Shown: positions 33,794 to 42,391 of the stretch, piece by piece
How the letters are laid out: each line of letters opens with the position of its first letter
Numbering within the stretch: the stretch's first letter is position 1
The notes under the pieces: model-generated
Seen by the model: only the letters and a program-made list of their open reading frames with translations
Told to the model about the DNA's origin: nothing
Database searches by the model: none
Program-made: the position numbers and the translations under genes
Source: an uncultured Collinsella sp.
GTDB lineage: Bacteria > Actinomycetota > Coriobacteriia > Coriobacteriales > Coriobacteriaceae
Reading direction: 5' to 3'
Length of the DNA: 42,434 nt
Assembly (NCBI GenBank): GCA_959596495.1
Contig: CAUFXK010000008.1
Coordinates: 1 to 42,434, forward strand

Positions 33794-33903
33794 TACGCCG
33801 GTCATGTGCTGCCGTCCATGAGCGGTTTTGCGCCGCTCACCGGAGAGCCGGGTGCTGCGCCCGCGACCACGGATAGTATGGTAATCACAAACAGCCCCCA
33901 GTG

Positions 33904-33940
33904 AACGGGTGCGGGTCAGACGGACTCGCACCCGTTTTCT
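33904..33940 (+). terminator. Rho-independent terminator
   Basis: A 14-bp stem pairs 33904-33917 with 33923-33936 with one G-U pair, then TTTTCTT. It lies 110 bp after thioredoxin and separates it from the hyp cluster. Confidence 0.85.
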
Positions 33941-34013
33941 TATGCGGCGATGCGCAAAGCGGGCGTAGTAGAATCTGAACCACTGAATAGACCCGTACAA
34001 AAGGAGATTTCCC

Positions 34014-34262
34014 ATGCATGACGTCGGAATGAACATGAGCCAACTTGCCATGAGCGTCAAGCAGGTCGACGACACGATCGAGCTCGCCCACGAGTGGAGC
34101 CATCAGCTGCTGCATGCAACCGAGAACTTTGATATGGAGCGCATTGGTGCCAAGCTCGAGGCCGCCATGGCGGCGCTCCACGAGGCGCACGACGCACTCG
34201 AGGGCTACGAGGAGGCCATCGAGGCCGACCACAACTCCGTTGGCTCCGTAAAGCTGGTGTAG
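34014..34262 (+). CDS. Small helical protein upstream of nikR
   Basis: An 82-residue, almost wholly helical acidic protein with several histidines (HEWSHQLLHA, LHEAHDAL). It has no signal peptide, membrane segment or cysteine. The histidine spacing could suit metal binding, but that is a guess. AAGGAGA lies 6 nt before the ATG at 34014. It ends 1 bp before the nikR GTG, so the two are translationally coupled and likely share a role in nickel homeostasis or hydrogenase maturation. No family is recognised. Confidence 0.8.
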   Translation: MHDVGMNMSQLAMSVKQVDDTIELAHEWSHQLLHATENFDMERIGAKLEAAMAALHEAHDALEGYEEAIEADHNSVGSVKLV

Positions 34263-34263
34263 C

Positions 34264-34770
34264 GTGGCCGAGCACGAGCACACCTGCGGGCACGAGCATT
34301 CGCACGGGCCGACCGGCGACGCGGGCTGCCGTTGCAGCGGCTCCGCCTCCGAGCTGGTCCGTTTTTCGGTCACCGCGCCCGACGACCTGCTGCGCCGCTT
34401 TGACGAGCAGATCGCACGCCGCGGTGACGTGGCCAACCGCTCCGAGGCCGTGCGCGACCTGATTCGCGCCTCGATTGCCAAGGAGCAGATGCGAACGCCC
34501 GACGAGCAGGTCATCGGATCGCTCACCATGATTTACGACCATCACACCGGCGACCTGACGCGCCGCCTGGACGAGGTGCAACACGACTACACCGACGAGA
34601 TCGTATCGACCATGCATGTGCATCTGGATCACCACAACTGTTTGGAGATTCTGGCACTTAAGGGTCGCGGCGAGCGTGTCTACGAGCTGGCTGACCGTCT
34701 GCTGGGCCTGCGCGGCGTTAAACACGGCGAGCTCACCTGCGCCGCCACCGAGCAGAGCCTAGGGCTGTAA
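34264..34770 (+). CDS. nikR: Nickel-responsive regulator NikR
   Basis: A 168-residue nickel-sensing repressor. The ribbon-helix-helix domain is at about 30-72 (LVRFSVTAPDDLLRRF then NRSEAVRDLIR). The C-terminal ACT-like nickel domain contains MHVHLDHHNCLE, supplying the His and Cys ligands. An N-terminal extension, HEHTCGHEHSHG then CRC, is His/Cys-rich and absent from typical NikR proteins of about 135-150 residues. The start is the GTG at 34264. It sits directly ahead of hypF, so it likely tunes nickel import or hydrogenase maturation. I found no GTATGA-N16-TCATAC operator in the window. Confidence 0.9.
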   Translation: MAEHEHTCGHEHSHGPTGDAGCRCSGSASELVRFSVTAPDDLLRRFDEQIARRGDVANRSEAVRDLIRASIAKEQMRTPDEQVIGSLTMIYDHHTGDLTRRLDEVQHDYTDEIVSTMHVHLDHHNCLEILALKGRGERVYELADRLLGLRGVKHGELTCAATEQSLGL

Positions 34771-34799
34771 CAGCACACATTTCAACGAAGGAGGATCGC

Positions 34800-37271
34800 A
34801 TGCGACATGCGCATATCCATGTAACGGGCATTGTGCAGGGTGTCGGCATGCGACCGTTTGTGTATCGCGAGGCCATGGCGCACGGCATTTGCGGCTGGGT
34901 GCTCAACGCGGGCGATGGCGTGCATATCGAGGCGCACGCTCTCAACGAGTCGCTCGACGAATTTGTCGCCGCGCTTTCCGAGCATGCGCCTGCGGCGTCT
35001 CGCGTGGAGCATGTCGAGGTTATGGACCTAGCATCCGGCGACTGGGACCCCACCAACGAGCAGGGCTTTCGCATTGTGGCGTCGCAGGATCAAACCGCAC
35101 ACACGACGCTCGTCTCGCCCGACATCGCCACGTGCGACGACTGCCTGCGCGAGCTGTTCGACCCCGCCGACCGACGCTTTCACTATCCCTTTATCAACTG
35201 CACCAACTGTGGACCGCGCTTTACCATCATCCGCTCGCTGCCCTATGACCGAGCGGCCACCTCGATGGATCGCTTTCCCATGTGCCCCACCTGCGCTGCA
35301 GAGTATGCCGACCCACTCGATCGGCGCTTTCACGCGCAGCCCGATGCCTGCTTTGAATGCGGGCCGCACATTACGTGGCGCGAGGCGGATCGCGGCGTTG
35401 TGCCGACGGCAGTCGACGCGACACCGGCCGTCGGCTCTACGCGCGAGGCCAGCGATGCCATCATCGAACACTGCATCGAGCTGCTGGCAGGCGGCGGCAT
35501 CGTCGCCATCAAGGGTCTCGGTGGGTTCCACCTAGCCTGCGACGCCGTCAACGAACAGGCGGTGTGCGAGTTGCGCCGTCGCAAGCGTCGCAGTAATAAG
35601 CCGCTTGCCGTTATGGTGCGCAGCCTTGCCGATGCCGAGCGCCTGTGTCATATCGATGGCATTGAGCGCAACCTGCTTGCCGGCAGTGTTCGTCCCATCG
35701 TGCTGTTGCGTCGCCGCGCAGCCGGCAACGACGCCCACGGCTTCCCCGACGCCCCCGAGCTCGCGCCATCCGTCGCTTACGATCTGCCCGAACTTGGCGT
35801 CATGCTCCCCTACACCCCGCTTCAACATTTGCTGCTCGCCGCGGCCGCAGCACACGGTATGCAAGCACTCGTCATGACCAGCGGAAACCTGAGCGAAGAG
35901 CCCATCGAGACCGACGATGCCCTTGCATGGGAGCACCTTGTTGCCGCCGGCATCGCCGACGCGCTGCTCGGTAACGACCGCGCGATTCTGTCGCGCTACG
36001 ACGACTCCGTGGTACGCGTAGTCGACGGCGACGTCATGCCCGTGCGTCGCGCACGCGGATATGCGCCGCAGCCGCTGCCGTTGCCGGCGCTCGACGGCAT
36101 CACGCCCTGCGTGCTCGCCTGCGGTCCGCAGCAAAAAGCCACGGTCGCACTCACGCGCGAGGACGCCGACGGCCATACGACCTGTTTTGTGTCGCAGCAT
36201 ATCGGCGATGTCGAAAACGGTGCGACTTTCGATGCTTGGAGCGCCGCGCGCTCGCGTCTGGAAAACCTCTTTGACCTGGCGCCTGCCGCCCTGGCATGCG
36301 ATATGCATCCCAGTTATCTGTCGAGCCAATGGGCGCGCGAGCAGGCACGGGAGCACAATCTGCCGCTTATCGAAGTCCAGCACCATCATGCGCACATCGC
36401 GAGCGTCATGGCAGAGGCGATTGCCGCAGGCCGGCTTACGCCCGATGCACGCGTCCTCGGCATCGCCTTCGACGGCACGGGTGCCGGCACCGACGGCACC
36501 ATATGGGGCGGTGAGTTTCTTGTCGCCCATCTCGCCGATTTTGAGCGCGTCGCGCATCTGCGCGCCTGGGCGCTTCCCGGTGGCGCCGCATCCGTACACG
36601 ATGCCCGCCGCAACGCCTTTGCCCTGCTCAGCGAGCTCGACCTGCTCGAGCACCCAGGAGCCGTGGGGCTCTTGAACAGCCTTGACGAGCAAACGCGCAG
36701 CATAACGGCAACGATGATCGAGCGCGGCATCAACAGTCCGCGCACCAGCAGTATGGGTCGCTTGTTTGATGCCGCAGCCGCGATTTTGGGCATTTGCGGC
36801 CAGGCAACCTACGAGGGCGAACCCGCCATCGAGCTCGAAGCCGCCGCTTGGCGTGCACTGGACGGCAAAATCGCCCGTTTTCCCGACGACAACGTCGGCT
36901 ATTCCACATCTGGCCCATCGTGGTTGGACGGCCCCGATGTGCTGGACCAGAAAGCACTCTTTGAGACACTTTTGGAGGGAATTGAAGCCGGAGCGCCCGC
37001 CGACAGGCTCGCACTCGACTTCCATGTCGCCGTCGCGCGCTCCTCGGCGCGCATCGCCACCGAAATCTGCGCGCGCGAGGGCATTGGCACCGTCGCGCTC
37101 TCGGGCGGCGTGTTCATGAACCGACTTCTGCTCCAGCTCCTCACCCGCGAGCTCAAATACGCGGGCCTTGCTGTCTTGGTCCCCCACACCGTACCCGTCA
37201 ATGACGGCTGCATCGCCTACGGTCAGGCGGCGGTCGCAAGCGCTCGTCTTGCGCAGATTGCATCGCAGTAG
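34800..37271 (+). CDS. hypF: Carbamoyltransferase HypF
   Basis: An 823-residue protein, slightly longer than the usual 750-800, that makes the carbamoyl group later dehydrated to the cyanide ligand of [NiFe] hydrogenase. It has an acylphosphatase domain at 1-90 (GIVQGVGMRPFVYR), two zinc-finger pairs (CDDC...CTNC near 113 and CPTC...CFEC), a YrdC domain at about 220-400 and a Kae1-like carbamoyltransferase domain from about 430 with HHHAHIASV near 528 and GGVFMN near 770. GAAGGAGG precedes the ATG. First maturation gene here, followed by hypC, hypD and hypE. Confidence 0.97.
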   Translation: MRHAHIHVTGIVQGVGMRPFVYREAMAHGICGWVLNAGDGVHIEAHALNESLDEFVAALSEHAPAASRVEHVEVMDLASGDWDPTNEQGFRIVASQDQTAHTTLVSPDIATCDDCLRELFDPADRRFHYPFINCTNCGPRFTIIRSLPYDRAATSMDRFPMCPTCAAEYADPLDRRFHAQPDACFECGPHITWREADRGVVPTAVDATPAVGSTREASDAIIEHCIELLAGGGIVAIKGLGGFHLACDAVNEQAVCELRRRKRRSNKPLAVMVRSLADAERLCHIDGIERNLLAGSVRPIVLLRRRAAGNDAHGFPDAPELAPSVAYDLPELGVMLPYTPLQHLLLAAAAAHGMQALVMTSGNLSEEPIETDDALAWEHLVAAGIADALLGNDRAILSRYDDSVVRVVDGDVMPVRRARGYAPQPLPLPALDGITPCVLACGPQQKATVALTREDADGHTTCFVSQHIGDVENGATFDAWSAARSRLENLFDLAPAALACDMHPSYLSSQWAREQAREHNLPLIEVQHHHAHIASVMAEAIAAGRLTPDARVLGIAFDGTGAGTDGTIWGGEFLVAHLADFERVAHLRAWALPGGAASVHDARRNAFALLSELDLLEHPGAVGLLNSLDEQTRSITATMIERGINSPRTSSMGRLFDAAAAILGICGQATYEGEPAIELEAAAWRALDGKIARFPDDNVGYSTSGPSWLDGPDVLDQKALFETLLEGIEAGAPADRLALDFHVAVARSSARIATEICAREGIGTVALSGGVFMNRLLLQLLTRELKYAGLAVLVPHTVPVNDGCIAYGQAAVASARLAQIASQ

Positions 37272-37405
37272 CTCGCCCTCACACGCCGCTGTGCCCAGCC
37301 GTCTCACAGGCGTAACGCGTTTGCCCGCAAACCCCGCGAGCGCTACCATCAACTGATGGATTATTGAGCGCCTATCCAGCGCAAAGCGTCTAAAAGGGGA
37401 ACAAT

Positions 37406-37666
37406 ATGTGCCTTGCCGTTCCCGGTAAAGTAGTCAAACGCGACGACGACCTCAAGGCCACCGTCGACATGATGGGCATCGAGCGCCCCGTGTCGCTACG
37501 ACTCGTGCCGACGGCGCAGGTTGGCGACTATATTCTCGTACACGCCGGCTTTGGCATCCAGATCGTCGACGAGCAGGAAGCGCAGGAGACGCTCGACCTG
37601 GTCAACACCATGACCGAACTGGCAGAAGAAGACCAACTGGCCAGCAACCCGGCCGAGGCATACTAG
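37406..37666 (+). CDS. hypC: Hydrogenase maturation chaperone HypC
   Basis: An 86-residue chaperone that, with HypD, carries the Fe(CN)2CO unit to the hydrogenase large subunit. The essential Cys2 is present in MCLAVPGKV, and the OB-fold continues through GDYILVHAGFGIQIVDE. AAAAGGGG precedes the ATG at 37406. Its stop overlaps the hypD GTG by one base, which suggests coupled synthesis of the partners. Confidence 0.97.
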   Translation: MCLAVPGKVVKRDDDLKATVDMMGIERPVSLRLVPTAQVGDYILVHAGFGIQIVDEQEAQETLDLVNTMTELAEEDQLASNPAEAY

Positions 37667-38778
37667 TGGCGGCCGGACAGCCGGCGCGCTCCGGTATCGA
37701 CTTTTCGGCATTTCGCGATTCCAAGCTGGCCCGCGAGCTCATCGAACGCATCCATGAACTCGTCGGCGACCGCATCATCAACCTTATGGAAGTCTGCGGC
37801 ACGCACACCGTGAGCATCGGTCGCTATGGCTTTCGCTCCATTATGCCGGCCGGGCTCAAGCTGCTGAGCGGCCCGGGCTGCCCCGTTTGCGTTACCGCCA
37901 ACCGCGACATCGACCACGCGATCGCGCTCGCCAACATAGACGGCGCCATCATCACCACCTTTGGCGACATGATGCGCGTGCCCGGATCGTCCACCTCGCT
38001 CGCCGCGCAAAAGGCGGCAGGGCGCGACATCCGCATCGTCTATTCCCCGCTCGACGCGCTCGACATTGCCGAGCAAAACCCCGATCGTCCGGTCATTTTT
38101 ATGGGCGTGGGCTTTGAGACTACGACGCCCACCATCGCCGCCGCCATCTTGGAGGCCGAGGCACGCGGGCTTTTGAACTTCTCGGTCTATTGCGCCCACA
38201 AGACCACGCCGTCGGCGTTGCGCGCCATCGCCAACGATCCCGAGACCGCCATCGACGGCTTCATCCTGCCGGGCCACGTCGCCACCATCACGGGCTTGGC
38301 GCCCTTTAGCTTTTTGGTCGACGAGTTCAATACCCCGGGCGTGGTCACGGGATTCGAACCGGTCGATATCCTGCAGGGCATCTGCATGCTGGTCCAGATG
38401 GTTGTCGAGGGCAGGCCCGCGATCGACAACGCCTACCGCCGTGGCGTCAACGCAGACGGCAACCCCGTGGCGCGCCAGCTGGTCGAGCAGGTGTTTGAGC
38501 CATGCGGCACCACGTGGCGCGGGCTGGGGCCGATTGCCAACTCGGGCCTTTCTATCCGCCCCGAGTTCTCGCGCTTTGATGCCCGCGCTCGCTTTGACGT
38601 GCCCGTTGAGGCGACGGTCGAGCCGCGTGGATGCCGCTGCGGCGACGTGCTGCGCGGGGCCATTACGCCGAACAGCTGCCCGCTCTTTGGCCGCACCTGC
38701 ACGCCCGAGCACCCCGTCGGACCGTGCATGGTGAGCTCCGAGGGCAGCTGCGCGGCGTACTACCGCTACCGTAACTAG
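37666..38778 (+). CDS. hypD: Hydrogenase maturation protein HypD
   Basis: A 370-residue iron-sulfur protein, scaffold for Fe(CN)2CO assembly with HypC. The catalytic CGTH lies near 43, GPGCPVC near 71, and the C-terminal cluster cysteines are in CRCGD, SCPLFGRTC and GSCAAYY. The start is a GTG overlapping the hypC TAG (TAGTG). Length is typical. It is followed 48 bp later by hypE. Confidence 0.97.
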   Translation: MAAGQPARSGIDFSAFRDSKLARELIERIHELVGDRIINLMEVCGTHTVSIGRYGFRSIMPAGLKLLSGPGCPVCVTANRDIDHAIALANIDGAIITTFGDMMRVPGSSTSLAAQKAAGRDIRIVYSPLDALDIAEQNPDRPVIFMGVGFETTTPTIAAAILEAEARGLLNFSVYCAHKTTPSALRAIANDPETAIDGFILPGHVATITGLAPFSFLVDEFNTPGVVTGFEPVDILQGICMLVQMVVEGRPAIDNAYRRGVNADGNPVARQLVEQVFEPCGTTWRGLGPIANSGLSIRPEFSRFDARARFDVPVEATVEPRGCRCGDVLRGAITPNSCPLFGRTCTPEHPVGPCMVSSEGSCAAYYRYRN

Positions 38779-38826
38779 CCTGGACGCACCCGCACACTGG
38801 CACCACCCACGATTGGAGTTTTGGAT

Positions 38827-39861
38827 ATGTCCCATAGCATCACCGACAGCACCGTCCTGTTGGGCCACGGCTCTGGCGGTCAGATGATGAAACGCATCAT
38901 CGATGAGGTCTTTTTGGATGCCTTTGGGTCGCCCGAGCTGCTCGAGGGCAACGACGCCGGCGTCGCCGCGCTGCCCGCGAGCGGGCGCATCGCCATGTCG
39001 ACCGACAGCTTTGTAGTCTCGCCGCAGTTCTTCCCCGGTGGCAACATCGGCCGCCTTGCCGTGTGCGGAACCGTCAACGACGTCGCGACCTCGGGCGCCA
39101 ACGTGCGCTACCTGTCGTGCGGCTTTATCTTCGAAGAGGGCTATCCCATGGATAAGCTCCGCCAGATTGTGCAGACCATGGCCGAGACGGCGCGCGAGGC
39201 GGGCGTGTCCATAATCACGGGCGACACCAAGGTGGTCGAGCGCGGCGGGGCCGACGGCGTCTACATCAATACCGCCGGCGTGGGCGAGGTTCCCACGGGC
39301 GTGGCGCTCAGCGGCGCCAACTGCCAGCCCGGCGATGTCATCCTGGTGTCGGGTACGTTGGGCGACCACGGCATCGCCATCATGAGCCAGCGCGAGGGCC
39401 TGGCGTTTTCGAGCACGATCGAAAGCGACGCCGCGCCGCTCAACCACCTGATTGCCGACGTTTTGGCCGCAGCGCCCGGCACGCGTTGCTTTCGCGACCC
39501 CACGCGCGGTGGCCTGGCGTCCACACTCAACGAGTTTGCCCAGGCCAGCGGTGTTGCCATGGAGGTCGACGAAGATGCCGTGCCCGTGCGTCCCGACGTG
39601 CAGGCCGCCTGCGAAATGCTCGGCTACGATGTGCTGCAGGTGGCAAACGAGGGCAAGATGGTTGCCGTCGTGCCGGCCGAGCAAGCCGATGCGGCGCTGA
39701 GCGCCATGCGCGCCGCCCGCTACGGCGAGAACGCCACCATCATCGGTCGCGTGTTGCCACTTGCCGAGGGCTCCCGTCCCGCCGTGCGCGTGCGCACCGG
39801 CTGGGGCTCGACCCGCATCCTCGACATGCTCGTGGGAGAGCAGCTGCCGAGAATTTGCTAG
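38827..39861 (+). CDS. hypE: Hydrogenase maturation protein HypE
   Basis: A 344-residue AIR synthase-like enzyme that dehydrates the carbamoyl group on its own C-terminal cysteine to thiocyanate. The protein ends PRIC, the conserved acceptor tail. GHGSGG near the start, STDSFVV and GTVNDVATSGA form the ATP site. The ATG at 38827 has TTGGAG 8 nt upstream; a TTG at 38821 is the alternative. Last gene of the hyp cluster in the window; hypA and hypB are not present. Confidence 0.97.
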   Translation: MSHSITDSTVLLGHGSGGQMMKRIIDEVFLDAFGSPELLEGNDAGVAALPASGRIAMSTDSFVVSPQFFPGGNIGRLAVCGTVNDVATSGANVRYLSCGFIFEEGYPMDKLRQIVQTMAETAREAGVSIITGDTKVVERGGADGVYINTAGVGEVPTGVALSGANCQPGDVILVSGTLGDHGIAIMSQREGLAFSSTIESDAAPLNHLIADVLAAAPGTRCFRDPTRGGLASTLNEFAQASGVAMEVDEDAVPVRPDVQAACEMLGYDVLQVANEGKMVAVVPAEQADAALSAMRAARYGENATIIGRVLPLAEGSRPAVRVRTGWGSTRILDMLVGEQLPRIC

Positions 39862-39993
39862 GGCGGAATCGCATGATTGGCGTGATGTCACCTGATATCC
39901 CTGGAGATGTTCAGATTCCAACCACGCCCAACGCGGAAGCCCAGTATTATGGGGTGAGTTTTGAAACCCAATGACGGGATGACGGGAGCTTTC

Positions 39994-40662
39994 ATGGCAG
40001 CAGCTTTTTCCCATGTGATCTTTGACCTGGACGGCACCATCCTCAACACGCTCGAGGACTTGGCGGCCGCCGGAAACCATACCTGCGAGGCGCACGGCTG
40101 GCCCACGTTTGCCGTTGACGAGTACCGCTACAAGGTGGGAAACGGCATGCTCAAGCTGGTTGAGCGTTTTATGCCTGCCGAGTATGCGGGCGACAGCCGT
40201 ATGTTTGAGCAGACGCTTGCCGAGTTTAGGGCTTACTACGGCGAGCACAAGGAGGACCACACCGCCCCCTATGCCGGCACGATCGAGATGCTCGACCGCC
40301 TGCGCGCCGCGGGTGTGCAGCTAGCCGTACTCACTAACAAGGACCACGTCTCGGCGGCTCCGCTTATCGAGAAGTATTTTGGTCCCGAGCGCTTTGCGCT
40401 GGTACAGGGCCGTGTCGATGCGTTTCCGCCCAAGCCCGAAGCACCCGTCACGCTGCATGTGATGGAAGAGCTGGGTGCCGATCCGGCAACCACGCTCTAT
40501 GTGGGCGATTCCAATGTCGATATCCTGACCGGTCACAACGCCGGCCTTAAGAGCGCGGGCGTCAGCTGGGGCTTCCGCGGCCGCGCAGAGCTGGAAGCCG
40601 CCGACGCCGACTACGTGGTGGACACCCAGGCAGAGCTCACGGCGCTGGTACTGGGCGAGTAA
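39994..40662 (+). CDS. HAD-family hydrolase (phosphoglycolate phosphatase-like)
   Basis: A 222-residue soluble HAD phosphatase. Motif I is FDLDGTILNT near residue 10, motif II is VLTNKD, the motif III lysine lies in PPKPEAP, and motif IV is GDSNVDI. The helical cap between about 20 and 90 makes it a subfamily I enzyme, like Gph or PpaX. The substrate is not determined. I chose the ATG at 39994 with GGGAG upstream; the frame is open to 39961. It follows hypE by 132 bp and may be separately transcribed. Structured element copy C lies downstream. Confidence 0.88.
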   Translation: MAAAFSHVIFDLDGTILNTLEDLAAAGNHTCEAHGWPTFAVDEYRYKVGNGMLKLVERFMPAEYAGDSRMFEQTLAEFRAYYGEHKEDHTAPYAGTIEMLDRLRAAGVQLAVLTNKDHVSAAPLIEKYFGPERFALVQGRVDAFPPKPEAPVTLHVMEELGADPATTLYVGDSNVDILTGHNAGLKSAGVSWGFRGRAELEAADADYVVDTQAELTALVLGE

Positions 40663-40774
40663 CCGCACATCCCCCCACGGGCAGCTAATGTGGGACGGGG
40701 CTCTTTTAGCTGCCCCCGCACCAAAGAAGTGTCCCCAACTGTCGGCAGAAAAGGAACGTCCCAACTGCCACCTT

Positions 40775-40966
40775 CCCAATGACTACTCCAGCGATGGCAG
40801 CGTCGCAGGTAGAGGACGGACAGCGAGCGGGCACCAGAGCGAACAAATTGGCATGAAAAGAGGACGGCATAGACCTTCTGGTCATGCCGTCCTCTTTGAA
40901 TGACAAGTTGTCGCTCTGGTGCCCGCGCAGCGTCGAGCAGTTACGGCGTTTGGTAAAACGCCGTAA
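40775..40966 (+). ncRNA. Structured RNA-like element, copy C
   Basis: It begins with CCCAATGACTAC (40775-40786), shared with copy B, then GGACAGCGA (40818-40826). P1 is a perfect 15-bp stem (40827-40841 with 40912-40926). P2 is the hairpin 40860-40894 with one extra A in its 5' arm and a TTCT loop. GCAGCGTCGA follows, then a hairpin at 40941-40966. It sits between the HAD gene (same strand, stop 113 bp upstream) and a lipoprotein gene ending at 40986 on the other strand. The whole 323-bp gap holds no protein gene. Confidence 0.6.
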
Positions 40967-40985
40967 CGAACTACCGCGTAACCCC

Positions 40986-41543
40986 CTAGCTCATCATCGC
41001 ATTCATCATCTCGGTGGTTGCGGAATCGTCGGCAGACCACTCGTTATCCTCGTTGGCGGAATATTTAAAGGTGACCTTGGTGTCCTTGGTCTTAGCGGCC
41101 TTGGTCACGTCGACCATGACCTGGCCGGCCATCTTGTACAGGTCATCCTCGGAAGGCATCGTATCGAGTGCGGCGACCTTCTCCTGATACTGGGTGGCGA
41201 AATCTTCGACGATCTTATTCATGGACTTGCAGGTGATGGTAACCTCGGCGGTCGCAGTGCCCTTGTCCTCATCGACCGTCACATCGCCGATCTTGTAATC
41301 AAAGCCCTCGAGATAGCTCTTGGCGTACTCCTTGGGATCGATGCCCAGTTGCTCAAACTCGTCGCCCGAAGCCTCTTCCAGACCGGAGAGGAAATCATCG
41401 CCGCCGTTCTTGATCTCGTCAAACTGGCTCGTAAGGTCGTTGGTGATGAGCTCCTCCACCGAAGGCCCTCCGCAGCCGGAAAGCAAAACCACGCACGCGA
41501 CCAGGGCAGCCATCAGGGGCGCAAGCAGCAGCTTCTTTTTCAT
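40986..41543 (-). CDS. Lipoprotein, DUF5105-like
   Basis: A 185-residue exported lipoprotein. MKKK and a hydrophobic stretch lead to a lipobox LSGC with Cys24 as the lipidated residue. The mature part is acidic, with a helical region (VEELITNDLTSQFDEIKNGG) then a beta-rich half (VTVDEDKGTATAEVTI, DTKVTFKYS). It resembles the uncharacterised DUF5105 lipoproteins by recall only. GGAGGA precedes the ATG at 41543. No transporter genes flank it, so a substrate-binding role is unsupported. Confidence 0.82.
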   Translation of the reverse strand: MKKKLLLAPLMAALVACVVLLSGCGGPSVEELITNDLTSQFDEIKNGGDDFLSGLEEASGDEFEQLGIDPKEYAKSYLEGFDYKIGDVTVDEDKGTATAEVTITCKSMNKIVEDFATQYQEKVAALDTMPSEDDLYKMAGQVMVDVTKAAKTKDTKVTFKYSANEDNEWSADDSATTEMMNAMMS

Positions 41544-41718
41544 GACATTCCTCCAAACAAGCGGCGCCGCGTTCCCTGCGCAGCGCACGTCGTAACAGCA
41601 AGTCCATATTAGCGGCCCGGCCCAACCCCCTGCGTCGCAAAAGCGCAGGCGGCTCAATTTGACGAACGAATGGCCCGTAAAGCAAGCCCCTTGCAATAAA
41701 ATGCACCTGTTTAGCCTA

Positions 41719-41753
41719 TTAAAAAAGGGTGGCCGGACAACCCGACCACCCTT
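41719..41753 (-). terminator. Terminator after the EIIA gene
   Basis: AAGGGTGG... pairs across about 12 bp (one G-U) and is followed on the minus strand by TTTTTT. It ends the single-gene EIIA transcript. Confidence 0.88.
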
Positions 41754-41776
41754 GCGCATCTTCTGGATGCCGCAGA

Positions 41777-42313
41777 CTACTTGCGGACGACCTTAACGAT
41801 GGCGTCACCGGCGGCGGCGGCAGACTCGGCCTCGACGGCGAGCTCGACGTCAGCGAACTCGGCGGTGTTGGACACGGCCACGACGACGCAGTCCTTGTAA
41901 CCGGCGGCAGCGATCTTGGCGCGGTCGATCTTGAGTATGGGCTGACCAGCTTTGACAACGTCGTCGGCCTTGACGAAGCCCTCGAAGCCATCACCGTTCA
42001 TGTTGACGGTATCGACGCCAACGTGCACCAGAACCTCGATGCCGCTATCGGACTGCAGGCCCACGGCGTGACCCATGGTGACGGTCACCTTGCCGTCGCA
42101 GGGAGCGTAGACCAGGTCGTCCTCGGGCCACACAGCGCAACCCTTGCCCAGAACCTCGCCACCAAAGACGGGATCGGGCACGTCGGCCATCTTGATGACC
42201 TTGCCCTTGACAGGCGAGCACAGCACGTCGGCGCCAGCAGAAGCAGAGATGGAGGCCGGAGCAGCAGCTGCCGCGGGCTCAGCCTTCTTCTTAAACATGT
42301 CAAACAGACCCAT
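41777..42313 (-). CDS. crr: PTS glucose-type EIIA protein
   Basis: A 178-residue cytoplasmic phosphocarrier of the EIIA-Glc type. The phosphorylated His lies in VLVHVGVDTV near 94, and the partner His in TMGHAVGL near 79: the same 15-residue spacing as His75/His90 in E. coli. An amphipathic MGLFDMFKKK start and an Ala-rich linker precede the beta-sandwich. It takes phosphate from HPr and passes it to an EIIB domain; no EIIBC is adjacent, so it may serve several permeases. AGAGGAG precedes the ATG at 42313; the upstream frame start at 42352 is rejected. Confidence 0.93.
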   Translation of the reverse strand: MGLFDMFKKKAEPAAAAAPASISASAGADVLCSPVKGKVIKMADVPDPVFGGEVLGKGCAVWPEDDLVYAPCDGKVTVTMGHAVGLQSDSGIEVLVHVGVDTVNMNGDGFEGFVKADDVVKAGQPILKIDRAKIAAAGYKDCVVVAVSNTAEFADVELAVEAESAAAAGDAIVKVVRK

Positions 42314-42362
42314 ATGTTTTCTCCTCTTGATTAAGCGCAACGTTATGCGCATGCCTATGGTG

Positions 42363-42391
42363 ATTATAGTGCCAAATGGTCAAATTGCTAA
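42363..42391 (-). promoter_or_regulatory. Probable EIIA gene promoter
   Basis: On the minus strand TTAGCA (42386-42391), 17 bp, then a perfect TATAAT (42363-42368), 50 bp before the start codon. Confidence 0.6.

Noticed and set aside
34800..37271. Programmed frameshift or fusion in hypF
   Set aside because: The 823-residue frame is continuous and holds all expected domains in order.
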